A stretch of DNA of 24,652 nucleotides. It comes from Bryobacteraceae bacterium (GTDB lineage: Bacteria > Acidobacteriota > Terriglobia > Bryobacterales > Bryobacteraceae). The translations under genes and the position numbers were made by a program. Below are positions 1 to 8,678 of this stretch, piece after piece. Under the pieces are notes generated by a model. The model was given only the letters and a program-made list of their open reading frames with translations. It did no database searches and was not told the DNA's origin. Within the stretch, counting starts at the first letter, position 1. Every line of letters starts with the position of its first letter. The DNA lies in contig JANXXV010000900.1 in NCBI GenBank assembly GCA_025350445.1, positions 1 through 24,652 of the forward strand. The letters are read 5' to 3'.

Positions 1-970
1 GCTCCACCAGCCGCCGGGCCATCAGGCAGCGCCGGCCGTAGGAGGCGGTGGTCTCCTCGTTCAGGCCGTACGCCTCTTTTGTGGCATCGGTCTCTTTTGC
101 CAGATCCAGCGCATCGGTTGCTTCCAGCTGCATCCGCGCTGCCAGTTCATAGGTGGAAATGCGGGCATCCAGATTGGGCTGGTAGGGGCGATGCGCGCGA
201 TGCGCTTCATCCACACTATGCAGCAGCGAGCGGCCCAGGTCTTTCACCGCGGCTGGATACTCTTCCTCCGGCTCCAAATTGAGCAGGGGCAGGCCTTCCG
301 AACGAACGCGCGTCCCCTGATAAACGCCCGGAATATAGCCCGCCTGCCAGTTCTGGATATCGTTCACGGGAAGGCCCTTGGGGTCGTCCAAGACGACATA
401 GGCAGGGAGATTTTGATTCTCGGAACCAAGCCCGTACACCACCCACGAGCCCAGCGTCGGCCTTCCCGGCAGGATGCGGCCGGTGTGCATGAGGAACAGC
501 GCAAAGTCATGCGCGATGTGCGTGGTGTACATGGAGCGGATGACGGCGATGTCGTCCACACGCTGGGCAATATGAGGTAGAAGTTCCGAGACCTCGGTAC
601 CCGACTTCCCGTAGTGGGCGAATTTATAAGGGGAGGGCATGATGCCGCCGGCCTCCCGCACCTGGCGGATCTGGCTGGCAAGGTCGCGGCTGGGCGGTTG
701 GCCGGCATACTTCTCCAGGGCAGGCTTGGGGTCCAGCAGATCCATCTGGCTGGGGCCGCCGTTCATAAAAAGCTGAATGACAGACTTCGCTTTGGCCGGT
801 GAGGGCGGCGCCTTCGGTTTTAGATCGTAAACCTGCGGCTGTCCCTCGGCCGCGAACAATGGTTCCGGTGAGAGGAAGTCCCTGCCCAGCAGATACGCCA
901 AGGCGGCGCCGTTCAAGCCGTCTGAGATTCGGGAGAAGAAGTCGCGCCGGGAGTTTGCCTGTTTCGCCAT
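1..970 (-). CDS. DUF1501 family exported protein, Tat signal (partial, C-terminus outside window)
   Basis: The reading frame is open from ATG at 970 down to position 1, giving about 323 residues without the C-terminus. The N-terminus MAKQANSRRDFFSRISDGL carries a twin-arginine (SRRDFF) export motif followed by a hydrophobic stretch. Next comes the sulfatase-like DUF1501 signature MNGGPSQMDLLDPKPALEKY. Further family-typical blocks follow, for example SELLPHIA, VIRSMYTTHIAH, GRPTLGSWVVYGLGSENQNLPAYVV and CLMARRLVE. DUF1501 proteins are related to the alkaline phosphatase/sulfatase fold; no enzyme activity is established. The start lies 9 bp after the stop of the upstream PSCyt/PSD1 gene, so the two are almost certainly co-transcribed. 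Such pairs are common in Planctomycetes and Acidobacteria and are thought to act together in the periplasm. Substrate unknown. Confidence 0.93.
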   Translation of the reverse strand, partial: MAKQANSRRDFFSRISDGLNGAALAYLLGRDFLSPEPLFAAEGQPQVYDLKPKAPPSPAKAKSVIQLFMNGGPSQMDLLDPKPALEKYAGQPPSRDLASQIRQVREAGGIMPSPYKFAHYGKSGTEVSELLPHIAQRVDDIAVIRSMYTTHIAHDFALFLMHTGRILPGRPTLGSWVVYGLGSENQNLPAYVVLDDPKGLPVNDIQNWQAGYIPGVYQGTRVRSEGLPLLNLEPEEEYPAAVKDLGRSLLHSVDEAHRAHRPYQPNLDARISTYELAARMQLEATDALDLAKETDATKEAYGLNEETTASYGRRCLMARRLVE

Positions 971-979
971 GGGGTTCCT

Positions 980-3817
980 TCAATCGACGTACAAAAACTC
1001 AGCTGAGTTGAACAGAGAATGCGCCAAGCTGGCCAGCGCCATATGGGATGCTTTGGCGGCAATCGGGTCGGAAGGCGGCGCGGTCTCGTAATGCTCTTGC
1101 CAGTTCCGGCGCATGGCGAGAAGCACGCGCTCGGCCGCCTGCACTTCCGCCGGCGTTGGGGCGCGGGTCAGGGTCGCCAGATAAAGCTGGTCGATCTCTT
1201 TGCGCGCGTCCATCCCGGCGGCGTCCATGATGCGGCCGGCCAGGTAGCGGGCACTCTCCCGTATCTGGTCCCCGTTCATGAGTTGCAGCGCCTGCGAGCT
1301 AACGATCGATTCGCCGCGGCGCACGCAGTTCGGGCTCATAAAAGGCGCGTCGAACGTATCCAGAATTGTGACGGGAGTGGATCGCCGCTGCTGCAGGTAG
1401 ATGCTGCGCCGGTAGCCGAGCTTTCCGGCCTTCGCCAGCACCAATCCGTCGGGTTTCACTGCAAGGGCGGCGGGAGGACCGAAGGGAGTCTGGTCCAGCC
1501 GACCGGCGATTTTCAAGATGGAATCGCGAACAGCCTCCGCATCCAGGCGTCGCAGTGGAAAGCGCGACAGCAGAGCGTTCGATGCGTCTTGCGCCTCCGC
1601 TTCCGCAGTGACGGCAGTGCTCTGCCGGTAGACAGCGGACGTCATGATAAGGCGGTGCATCTTCTTGATGCTCCAGCCGGACTCCACAAATTCCGTCGCC
1701 AGCCAATCCAGCAGTTCGGGATGCGTCGGCGGCGTGCCCGTCTTGCCGAAATTGCCCGCGCTCTTGACGATTCCCCAGCCAAAATGCTGCTGCCAGATGC
1801 GGTTTACCATCACCCGGGCGGTGAGGGGATGCTCCGGCTGGGTGATCCACTTGGCGAATGCCAGGCGGCGTCCGCTGCTGCCAGTCTCATACGGAAGCTT
1901 TTCCACCTGATACGGAGCCAGTCCGCTGGAAAGGACGGACGGAGGTCCAGGATCGACTAGCGGGCCCGGATTGTTTACGTCTCCGCGCAAGAGAATGCGC
2001 ACCGGGGTGGGCTCACCACCCATGTCGAACAGCGCACGAATACCAGGGGTGGGCTTCAGCTTCGCCTTGGCTTGGTTCAGGCTCTTGCGCAGATCGGCGA
2101 TGGCGGTCTTTAACGGCTCAAACTCTTTGGTCAGTTCATCCAGCGTGGCATTCTTCTTTGCCTTCTCACGATACGGGGCCGCGGCTTCGTCCATCTTCTT
2201 CTCAATGTCGTCGATCTGCTTCTTCAACGGGGCGTTGAACGATTCCGTTTCGCGAACAATCGCGGGATCGGGATCGGGCAGGAACCGCACATCCTTTTCC
2301 TCACACTTCGAACCCACGCCAACGCAGGCAATGGAAGGAATAAGCCAGTCATACGGATCGAGCGCCGATTGAAAAACGGCACTGACGCGATAGTAGTCGC
2401 GCTGCGGAAGAGGATCGTACTTGTGATCGTGGCAGCGGGCGCAACCGAGCGAAAGCCCCATCACGGACGAGCCCAGAATTTCCATCTCGGACGCCACCGC
2501 ATCGAAGCGTTCCGGAAGAAAGTTCTGCTCCGTGCTGTAGGTGGCATCCGGCGCCAGCCGCAGAAAGCCTGTTGCTTCCAACTTCTCCAACTGGTCCGCG
2601 GAGTAGGTTTTCGCCGCTTTCCAATCGAACATCTCGTCGCCCGCCAACTGCTCCCGCAAGAACTGGTCGTACGGCTTGTCCGCGTTAAAAGCGCGAATCA
2701 CATAGTCGCGATAGCGCCATGAAGTGGGCCGCGGCTCATCGGTGGAAACCCCGCCTTCGCTGTCGGCGTAACCCACCGCATCCAGCCAGTAACGCGCCCA
2801 TCGTTCGCCGTAGCGCGGTGAGGCAAGCAACCGGTCGATAAGGCGCTCGTAGGCCTCCGGTTTATTGTCGGCGAGGTAGGCTTGCACTTCGGCCGGCGAC
2901 GGAGGTAATCCGGTGAGGTCGAAGTAGGCGCGCCGCATCAGTATCAACCGCCCGGCTTGCGGCGCGAAGGCGATCTTCTTGGCGGCCAGGCGTTCCAATA
3001 CGAATGCGTCAATCGGCGTTCGAGCGGCTGCAAACCGGGGCACCGCAGGCCTTACCGGTTTGCGGAAAGACCAAAATGAACGGGCCGTCCCGTTGACCAT
3101 TGGATCGCTATCCGGATCTACAGGGGCGGCCTTTTCCATTTCGTCCGGCGCCCCTTGGGCGATCCACTGCGTCAGCTTTTCGAGTTCCGCCGAATCCACA
3201 GTCCGCACGGAAAACTGTTCCTGCAACTGAGGCGGCGGCATTTGCTGCTTCGATACGCGCTGCAGCAGCAAGCTTGCCGCCGGATTACCCGGAACGATGG
3301 CGGGTCCCGATTTTCCGCCTTTGAGCATGCCCGCCCGCGTGCGCAAGTCTAACCCAGCCTGCTGTACGCGGCGGCCATGACAAACCAGGCACTTGGCGCC
3401 CAGCACAGAAGTGAAGATCTCGCGCGCCTGGACGGGCCGGGTGAGAACCTGCTCTCCGGTCTTCAACGCTCCGGTATCGATCCAGTTTCGGATGGACGTT
3501 GTCTCCTCAACGGTTAGAGGCGTGCCACCGAGCGGCATCTTTCCGGTTGAAACCATGGCGACCAGCAGGCTATCGACGGACCTGCCCGGCATTACGGCGG
3601 CTCCGGTCTTGCCTCCCGTCAACAAATCATCGCGCGTCTCCAGCGACAAACCTGCCCGCCTGGCCTTACTGTTATGGCAGGAAATGCACTTGGCTTTGAG
3701 GAGAGGAAGAACGTCAGACTCGAATCGGGGAGCCGGTTTCTCTTGCGCGTAACCGAACAGCGCGACAAAAAAGCACAGGGCGCTGGAGCCAATTACAGCC
3801 CGGGAGAAACGAATCAT
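980..3817 (-). CDS. PSCyt1 (two copies) - DUF1549 - DUF1553 (PSD1) cytochrome-like exported protein
   Basis: 945 residues. A Sec signal peptide (residues 1 to about 24, ending GYAQ) is followed by two planctomycete-type cytochrome c domains, each with a heme-binding CxxCH: CISCH at 44-48 and CLVCH at 143-147. Each domain has a later Met-Pro (KMPLGG, QQMPPP) that could supply the axial ligand. DUF1549 starts near 266 (TPIDAFVLERL) and holds a third CxxCH, CARCHDHKYDPL, at 459-463. A lysine/glutamate-rich helical linker lies around 530-600. DUF1553 (PSD1) starts near 660 (GRRLAFAKWITQPEHPLTARVMVNRIW) and runs to the end. The start is set by AAGGAAGG a few bases upstream of ATG 3817. It lies first in a unit with the DUF1501 gene 9 bp downstream. 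The family is periplasmic and probably redox-active; the substrate is not known. Tandem PSCyt1 domains contrast with the single one in the paralogue at 18860. Confidence 0.95.
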   Translation of the reverse strand: MIRFSRAVIGSSALCFFVALFGYAQEKPAPRFESDVLPLLKAKCISCHNSKARRAGLSLETRDDLLTGGKTGAAVMPGRSVDSLLVAMVSTGKMPLGGTPLTVEETTSIRNWIDTGALKTGEQVLTRPVQAREIFTSVLGAKCLVCHGRRVQQAGLDLRTRAGMLKGGKSGPAIVPGNPAASLLLQRVSKQQMPPPQLQEQFSVRTVDSAELEKLTQWIAQGAPDEMEKAAPVDPDSDPMVNGTARSFWSFRKPVRPAVPRFAAARTPIDAFVLERLAAKKIAFAPQAGRLILMRRAYFDLTGLPPSPAEVQAYLADNKPEAYERLIDRLLASPRYGERWARYWLDAVGYADSEGGVSTDEPRPTSWRYRDYVIRAFNADKPYDQFLREQLAGDEMFDWKAAKTYSADQLEKLEATGFLRLAPDATYSTEQNFLPERFDAVASEMEILGSSVMGLSLGCARCHDHKYDPLPQRDYYRVSAVFQSALDPYDWLIPSIACVGVGSKCEEKDVRFLPDPDPAIVRETESFNAPLKKQIDDIEKKMDEAAAPYREKAKKNATLDELTKEFEPLKTAIADLRKSLNQAKAKLKPTPGIRALFDMGGEPTPVRILLRGDVNNPGPLVDPGPPSVLSSGLAPYQVEKLPYETGSSGRRLAFAKWITQPEHPLTARVMVNRIWQQHFGWGIVKSAGNFGKTGTPPTHPELLDWLATEFVESGWSIKKMHRLIMTSAVYRQSTAVTAEAEAQDASNALLSRFPLRRLDAEAVRDSILKIAGRLDQTPFGPPAALAVKPDGLVLAKAGKLGYRRSIYLQQRRSTPVTILDTFDAPFMSPNCVRRGESIVSSQALQLMNGDQIRESARYLAGRIMDAAGMDARKEIDQLYLATLTRAPTPAEVQAAERVLLAMRRNWQEHYETAPPSDPIAAKASHMALASLAHSLFNSAEFLYVD

Positions 3818-4141
3818 GCATCCTTCCTTAACGTCTCGATCATATCAATGCCACCTATCGAAATGATAGCGGCTGGTGTAATGTCCACGAATTCGCTAGA
3901 CAGATCGAATCCTGCAGTTCACGCCAAAATCCGCGTTGATCCGCGTGAATCGGCGGCTAATAATGTTGGCTCCGGATTAACGCCGATGAAAACGGATAAC
4001 TTGGCCTGTCCAGCGCGGAAGCTTTGGGAAGCTCGTGGCAGGTAAGGAACGCGATAAGTGCCCCGGGAGCTATTTCTTGGACACTGCACTAGTATTCGGG
4101 AAACCGAGGCAGCGGCCTCCGCTTGGACCAGGTTCGCCGTC
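3818..4141. other. Intergenic region with promoter-side palindrome and inverted 10-bp repeat arrays
   Basis: 324 bp without a convincing gene, between two minus-strand genes. Toward the PSCyt/PSD1 gene, a possible minus-strand -10 (TATGAT, plus-strand 3839-3844) lies downstream of a small inverted repeat CTATC-GAAAT-GATAG (3855-3869); no good -35 is visible. The middle holds the inverted 10-bp repeat arrays listed separately. Near TonB-dependent receptor 1 there is a short hairpin, GAGGC-AGCG-GCCTC (4106-4119), which could help end its transcript but has no clear T-run. Confidence 0.5.
3929..3997. repeat. Inverted pair of 10-bp-period repeat arrays (ATCCGCGTNN type)
   Basis: On the plus strand 3929-3958 reads as three 10-base units beginning ATCCGCGTTG, ATCCGCGTGA, ATCGGCGGCT. 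On the minus strand 3997-3973 reads as the same kind of units, ATCCGTTTTC, ATCGGCGTTA, ATCCG. The two arms align at 19 of 25 positions and are 14 bp apart, so the segment can fold into an imperfect hairpin. It resembles small dispersed intergenic repeats; whether it recurs in this genome cannot be seen here. Confidence 0.6.
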
Positions 4142-7100
4142 CTAGAAGTTCACCTTAAGGCCGAATTGAACTACCCGCGGCGACGCGGCCGAAGTCAACC
4201 GGCCGAATGTCGGCACCGTAACCGTGTTCACCGGATTCCCAAAGTTGACCTGGTTGAAAGCGTTATACAGTTCTCCGCGGAACTGTATTCCGAGCCGTTC
4301 GGTGTATCTGAAGTTCTTGATGAACGCAAGGTCCGTATTCGAAGAGCGGGGACCAATCATCACATTGCGTCCGGAATTGCCGAATACTCCGACGCCATTG
4401 GGAGCGAAAGCGGCGATGTTGAAGTACTTCGCTACCTGATCCCCCCGGCTGCGCCCACCCGGCAGACTTGGATTGCCAACCACGTCGGCGCGGTTGGTGG
4501 TTGCGGTAAGAGCGTTGTCCCGGCCGGTGAAGATACTGAACGGTGCGCCCGAGATGAGCGAAGTGAGGCCTGAGATTTCCCATCCGCCGATCACGTGGTG
4601 GAGCACGCCCATCGAGGCAAGATTCGGCAGATTGTAGACCCAGGAGAGACGAACCACATGCGCGCGTTGGAAGTCCGAGAGGCCGCGATCCCCATTCAGA
4701 TCCAGATTGTTTTGGTGAGCTACACCCTGCACGCTGGTGGTTTGCCCGGTATCGATAGCCTTCGACCAGGTGTATGCCCCCAGAAGAGTGAGATGATCCG
4801 TGCGGTACTTGGTGCTCATCTGGAAAGAATGATAGGAAGCGTTTCCACCGGATTGGATCATATTGATCTTCTGATAGATATTCGGCACCGTGATACGGCG
4901 CACATCGAAGTTAGCCAAAGTGGACAACGGCTGCCCCGCTGCGTCCACGCCCGGTATATAGCGGGCCTGGTTAATATTCACGGTGTCTTCCAGGTGGCGG
5001 CTGAGCTTGCCTACGTAACTCGCATCAATGGCAACCCGATGGAACAGATCCCGCTGAATGCCCAGAGACAGGGCTTGCACGCGCGGCATCACAAAATTCG
5101 GATCCCAGCCGAAAACCTCCGACGGAAGAAAGAAAAGCTTCTTGTTCGGGTTCGTTGTTAAATCCAAGGAGTGAGGGAACGGGTTTTCCAATCCCTGCCA
5201 GGGATCGCTGAACCCTCCGGCCGGGCGGAACAACGTCTGCCCCAATAGAAACGGCTGATTCTGAAAACTCTGGGCGCCCATGTCGCCAAAGTGGGCATTG
5301 CTGTAGAGCCCGTAGCTGGCGCGAAGACTGGTGAGTCCATCGCCGGTCAGGTCGTAAGCCAAGCCGAGCCGCGGCTGGATCTGTTTGTGGTCCTCTTTGA
5401 CCATGGTGCTGGGTAAGCCATCCGGGAAGTCGGGCGTCTTATCCCCCGTGAAGAGCAGTCCGGGAGGTGCAGAGGGAATCACCTTCGACTGGATTCCAAG
5501 ACGAAAAGTTGCATTCTGAGGGATCTTTACCGTGGACCGCTCCACGCCTCGCGTCTCGTCGAAGGGGCCAAGGAGTTCGTAGCGTAATCCGAAGTTAACT
5601 GTCAGCCGTTTTGTCAGCTTGAAATCATCCTGAACGAAGAAGGAGGTGTTGATCGAGCGCATGGCAAGGTCGATAAGGGGGCGGCGGGTAGCCGTGGCGA
5701 GCTCTCCAATCAGGAAGTCGGCGGCCGCGTTCCCGCTAACAGACCCGTCGAAGGCAAAAATGCCATTGTCGCTTGCAGCGGTGATGAGTTTAAACTTGCG
5801 GCGATAGACATCGAAACCGGCTTTGATTTGATGCCGCCCTTTGATCCAGGTGATTGAGTCCGCCACCTGCCAGTTATTGGTGCCCTCTACCCACAGGCAG
5901 AGTCCGCCTCCACCGATGTTGAACCGGCCCGTGACATTGACGTTAGGTGGTTGCGGCGGGCCTTCCAGATCGATATTGATGCCTAAGTCGCGCGGCTTCA
6001 GTTGAGAACTGCATCCGCGATTCTCTTCCTGGCCGCTGATTCCGGTTCGCAATTGGTTCAGCAAAGTAGGCGTGATACTTCGCGTATAACTGACGGACGC
6101 AACCGGAACCACCTGGTCTTCTTCGCGTTGGCCGTAGATAGGATAGGGGCCGCTGGCGAACGGGGTTCGGAAGTAGGTCTTGTCGAAGAAATAGCTGACA
6201 CTCAGCGTATCCTTGCTGGTGAGAATCGCATCGAGCTTTCCAAGATAGTGATTTCCGTCGATCGGGTTGGAGCCCGAGGTAACAAGTTGCCCAACACCGC
6301 CTGAGGGCGCCACCGGAATAATATCGTTGAGCAGGCGGCGGCTCACCGGGTTGATGCGATCGACCGGAATTGTGTTGTTCGGGAACGGCAAGTTCGTGCG
6401 CGGATCGCGGATAGTTGTTTGAAACACGCCCTGACGCTCGCCGGCGGTCAGTGGAAAAGAAGAGGCGATGGAAGTGCCCCTGATCCGCAGGCCTTGGTAG
6501 GAGATAAACCCAAACAGTTTGTTCTTGAAGATGGGGAACCCCGCGCTGGCGCCGAACTGATTCTGCCGCAGAATTGGGACCGTGGAGGAGAAGAAGTTCC
6601 GCGAATTCAACTTGTCGTTACGCAGAAATTCCCAGGCCGCGCCGTGGATTTGGTTCGTGCCGGAACGTGTGACGGCTGTAAAGATGGAACCCGCGTAATA
6701 TCCATACTCGGCGCTGTAGGAGTTGGTGATCAGTTTAAACTCCTGCAAAGCGTCAGGAGATGGATAGTTCAGCCCGCTATTAGTGTACGAACCCGCAAAG
6801 CGCATCCCATCGAGCTGATAGTCGGTCTCGTTAGTTCTTGAACCGTTAACGCTGACGGAGTTGCCGCCGCGGTCGCCGGCGGTAAGCGCCGTTGGGTTAT
6901 TCGAGACCGAGACACCGGGCAAGAGTGTCGCCAACTGAAGCGGATTGCGCCCGTTCAAGGGCAGCTCGGCAATGCGCTTGCGGTCAACCACCTCACCACC
7001 GGCTGAGGATACAGTGTCTACCAAGGGCGCTTGCGCTCCCACTTCGATGCTTTCAGCAAGCGTGCCAACCTGCATCTCGATGGGGATGCGCGCATTCTGA

Positions 7101-7423
7101 TTTAACTGCAGTTCTATTCCGGTGCGGGTGAATAACTTGAATCCGGCAGCCTCGGCAGTGAGGCGATACGTTCCAATGGGAACCAGCGGGATCACAAAAG
7201 ATCCACTCGCATCGGATTCCGCGGCACGCACAAAGCCCGTCGAGTCATCCTTAGCGGTAAGCTTTGCGCCGGCTATGGCCGCGCCTGTAGGATCGGTTAC
7301 TGTGCCTACGATTGTCGCCGCATTTTGTTGCGCGCGAACTAAAGCGTCTGGAATAAGGATGAGCCCGACAGCGAGTAATAGCAGACGGGGCGCTCGTCTT
7401 CCCTCAACATGAAAAGCAAACAT
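4142..7423 (-). CDS. TonB-dependent receptor 1, Oar-like with carboxypeptidase-regulatory-like domain
   Basis: About 1093 residues. The chosen start is ATG 7423 (MFAFHVEGRRAP), because AAGGAG lies six bases upstream (7430-7435); the longer frame to 7510 would begin upstream of the predicted transcription start. A signal peptide (RLLLLAVGLILIPDALVRAQ) is followed by a CarboxypepD_reg-like beta-sandwich (TIVGTVTDPTGAAIAGAKL to IEMQVGTLAESIEV). Then comes a plug domain (VVDRKRIAELPLNGRNPLQL, FKLITNSYSAEYGYYAGSIFTAVTRSGTNQIHG) and a long beta-barrel ending in FGLKVNF, with the terminal aromatic expected of an outer-membrane barrel. No clear TonB box is visible. These receptors import or bind large ligands at the outer membrane; the ligand is unknown. 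The gene is divergent from the dehydrogenase at 7668, and both promoters carry similar operator-like palindromes, suggesting joint control. Confidence 0.95.
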   Translation of the reverse strand: MFAFHVEGRRAPRLLLLAVGLILIPDALVRAQQNAATIVGTVTDPTGAAIAGAKLTAKDDSTGFVRAAESDASGSFVIPLVPIGTYRLTAEAAGFKLFTRTGIELQLNQNARIPIEMQVGTLAESIEVGAQAPLVDTVSSAGGEVVDRKRIAELPLNGRNPLQLATLLPGVSVSNNPTALTAGDRGGNSVSVNGSRTNETDYQLDGMRFAGSYTNSGLNYPSPDALQEFKLITNSYSAEYGYYAGSIFTAVTRSGTNQIHGAAWEFLRNDKLNSRNFFSSTVPILRQNQFGASAGFPIFKNKLFGFISYQGLRIRGTSIASSFPLTAGERQGVFQTTIRDPRTNLPFPNNTIPVDRINPVSRRLLNDIIPVAPSGGVGQLVTSGSNPIDGNHYLGKLDAILTSKDTLSVSYFFDKTYFRTPFASGPYPIYGQREEDQVVPVASVSYTRSITPTLLNQLRTGISGQEENRGCSSQLKPRDLGINIDLEGPPQPPNVNVTGRFNIGGGGLCLWVEGTNNWQVADSITWIKGRHQIKAGFDVYRRKFKLITAASDNGIFAFDGSVSGNAAADFLIGELATATRRPLIDLAMRSINTSFFVQDDFKLTKRLTVNFGLRYELLGPFDETRGVERSTVKIPQNATFRLGIQSKVIPSAPPGLLFTGDKTPDFPDGLPSTMVKEDHKQIQPRLGLAYDLTGDGLTSLRASYGLYSNAHFGDMGAQSFQNQPFLLGQTLFRPAGGFSDPWQGLENPFPHSLDLTTNPNKKLFFLPSEVFGWDPNFVMPRVQALSLGIQRDLFHRVAIDASYVGKLSRHLEDTVNINQARYIPGVDAAGQPLSTLANFDVRRITVPNIYQKINMIQSGGNASYHSFQMSTKYRTDHLTLLGAYTWSKAIDTGQTTSVQGVAHQNNLDLNGDRGLSDFQRAHVVRLSWVYNLPNLASMGVLHHVIGGWEISGLTSLISGAPFSIFTGRDNALTATTNRADVVGNPSLPGGRSRGDQVAKYFNIAAFAPNGVGVFGNSGRNVMIGPRSSNTDLAFIKNFRYTERLGIQFRGELYNAFNQVNFGNPVNTVTVPTFGRLTSAASPRVVQFGLKVNF

Positions 7424-7474
7424 GGCTAACTCCTTCATTGTCGTTTCGCGAGTTTTAGCGATCATAGTGGCAAT

Positions 7475-7487
7475 GTGGACGGACCAC
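7475..7487. promoter_or_regulatory. Operator-like palindrome downstream of the receptor 1 promoter
   Basis: GTGG-ACGGA-CCAC is a perfect inverted repeat. In the wider frame, the minus-strand AAGTGGTCCGTCCACA matches 12 of 16 positions of the palindrome at 7609-7621 read in the same sense. It lies about +4 to +16 from the expected start of the receptor 1 transcript, a usual position for a repressor site. Confidence 0.45.
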
Positions 7488-7497
7488 TTTGCGATGA

Positions 7498-7526
7498 ATG
7501 TTATCATCACACTGAATCGATGTCAA
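7498..7526 (-). promoter_or_regulatory. Sigma70-type promoter of TonB-dependent receptor 1
   Basis: On the minus strand, TTGACA (7526-7521), a 17-base spacer and TAACAT (7503-7498). The expected start near 7491 would give a leader of about 68 bases to ATG 7423. Confidence 0.55.
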
Positions 7527-7588
7527 TGCCAAAACCACCAATTTAGCAATGCTACTGACTCTTTTCCGAAACCAGGGGACCATCAGTT

Positions 7589-7618
7589 TTGACACGTCTT
7601 GTGAGATTGTGGTACAAC
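7589..7618 (+). promoter_or_regulatory. Sigma70-type promoter of the hydroxyacid dehydrogenase
   Basis: TTGACA (7589-7594), an 18-base spacer and TACAAC (7613-7618). The -10 is embedded in the palindrome GTGGT-ACA-ACCAC, so a bound regulator would block polymerase. The leader would be about 43 bases to ATG 7668. Confidence 0.5.
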
Positions 7619-7621
7619 CAC
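7609..7621. promoter_or_regulatory. GntR/FadR-type operator-like palindrome GTGGT-ACA-ACCAC
   Basis: A perfect 5-bp inverted repeat with a 3-base centre, matching the TGGTNNNACCA pattern known for FadR-subfamily GntR regulators. Its core TGGTACAACC is nearly identical to TGGTATAACC at 11858-11867 in front of the E1/E2 operon. No regulator gene is present in the window. Confidence 0.5.
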
Positions 7622-7667
7622 TTTACGGTTGTGCTTCTAGCTGTGGCCGGAATGAAATTTCCCCAAA

Positions 7668-8678
7668 ATGCCAACAAAACCCTGTGTGTATTTGATTGAT
7701 GCGGTCGATTCGCCTCTTTGTGCCGAAGTTGAAATCGAGAAAGAGATCTTCGCGGATCAAGCCGATCTCGTTTTCATCCAGACCGCGGATTCGGGAGACT
7801 TTCCCCGGGAAGTGTTCGCCGCCGACGCCTTGATCGTCAGTCATTTTCCTCGGATCTCGGAAACGCTCCTTTAGTCGTTCGGGAAGGTGCGGATCATTGT
7901 GCGCAACGGGGTGGGATTCGATAATGTGGATGCCGATGCAGCCCGCCGGCTTGGGATACCCGTCTGCAACGTTCCCGATTACGGCACCGAAGAAGTAGCC
8001 GATTACGCCATCCTTCTAACGCTCGCGCTGCAACGCAACTTCTACCCGGCGGTGAACGACGTCCGTAAGGGTAACTGGAGTTGGAGAGCGGCTGAGCCGG
8101 GACGCAGACTCCGCGGACAGAAGTTCGGCATCGTGGGGTGTGGACGAATCGGGACTGCCACCGCGCTGCGGGCAAAGGCGCTTGGATTAGCGGTTCGATT
8201 TTAGGATCCGTACATCCCCGCCGGTTTTGAAAAGGCGCTTGGCGTGGCAAGGTGCGCCAGTCTTGAGGAACTGCTGCAAACCTCCGATGTAGTCTCTTTG
8301 CACTGCCCTCTCAGCGATGCCACGCGCGGAATGATCGGCCCGCCGGAGTTGCGCTCCATGAAACCGGGCGCATTTCTGGTGAATACCGCCCGCGGCCCGC
8401 TGGTACAGGAAGCCAGCCTCGTGGAGGTCCTTCGAACGGGCCATTTGGGCGGCGCTGCACTGGACGTGCTGGAGAACGAGCTGCTCTGTTCCGCTGAGCT
8501 GTTCACTTTCTCGAACTGCCTGCTTACGCCGCATGTCGCGTTCTATTCGGCTGATGCGGTGCTGGAGATGAGAGGCAATGCAGCCCGGAATGTGGTCCGT
8601 TGTTTGCAGGGCTTCGACCCGATAAACATCGTCAATCACGTGGTTCCCGGCCGATCAGGGATTGCGTTGACCCGTTAG
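7668..8678 (+). pseudogene. D-2-hydroxyacid dehydrogenase (PGDH/CtBP-like) with two in-frame TAG codons
   Basis: One continuous frame of 337 codons from ATG 7668 to TAG 8676-8678, interrupted only by TAG at 7872-7874 (codon 69) and TAG at 8202-8204 (codon 179). All three pieces are in the same frame and no frameshift is seen. The pieces join as a normal family member. VRIIVRNGVGFDNVD and NVPDYGTEEVADYA lead into the NAD-binding loop GIVGCGRIG (about 154-162). The catalytic Arg (NTARGP, about 242), Glu (DVLENE, about 269) and His (LTPHVAF, about 289) are all present. The second stop stands in the context RF-stop-DPY, where relatives usually have Tyr or His. The enzyme would oxidise or reduce a D-2-hydroxyacid/2-oxoacid with NAD(H) in the cytoplasm. 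Its stop codon overlaps that of the convergent E2 gene. Either a young pseudogene or a gene needing amber readthrough; the former is the simpler reading. Confidence 0.85.

Noticed and set aside
1019..1960. Long plus-strand open frame (313 codons) opposite the PSCyt/PSD1 gene
   Set aside because: It is antisense to a clear gene in GC-rich DNA, has a low-complexity Arg/Gly/His-rich composition and no recognisable domain.
5158..5340. Small minus-strand frames inside the receptor genes
   Set aside because: They are alternative frames of well-supported receptor genes with no start site or domain of their own.
7872..8204. Genome-wide reassignment of TAG to an amino acid
   Set aside because: TAG ends the dehydrogenase itself, both E1 genes and the second DUF1501 gene, and family-typical protein ends occur there, so TAG serves as a normal stop in this genome.
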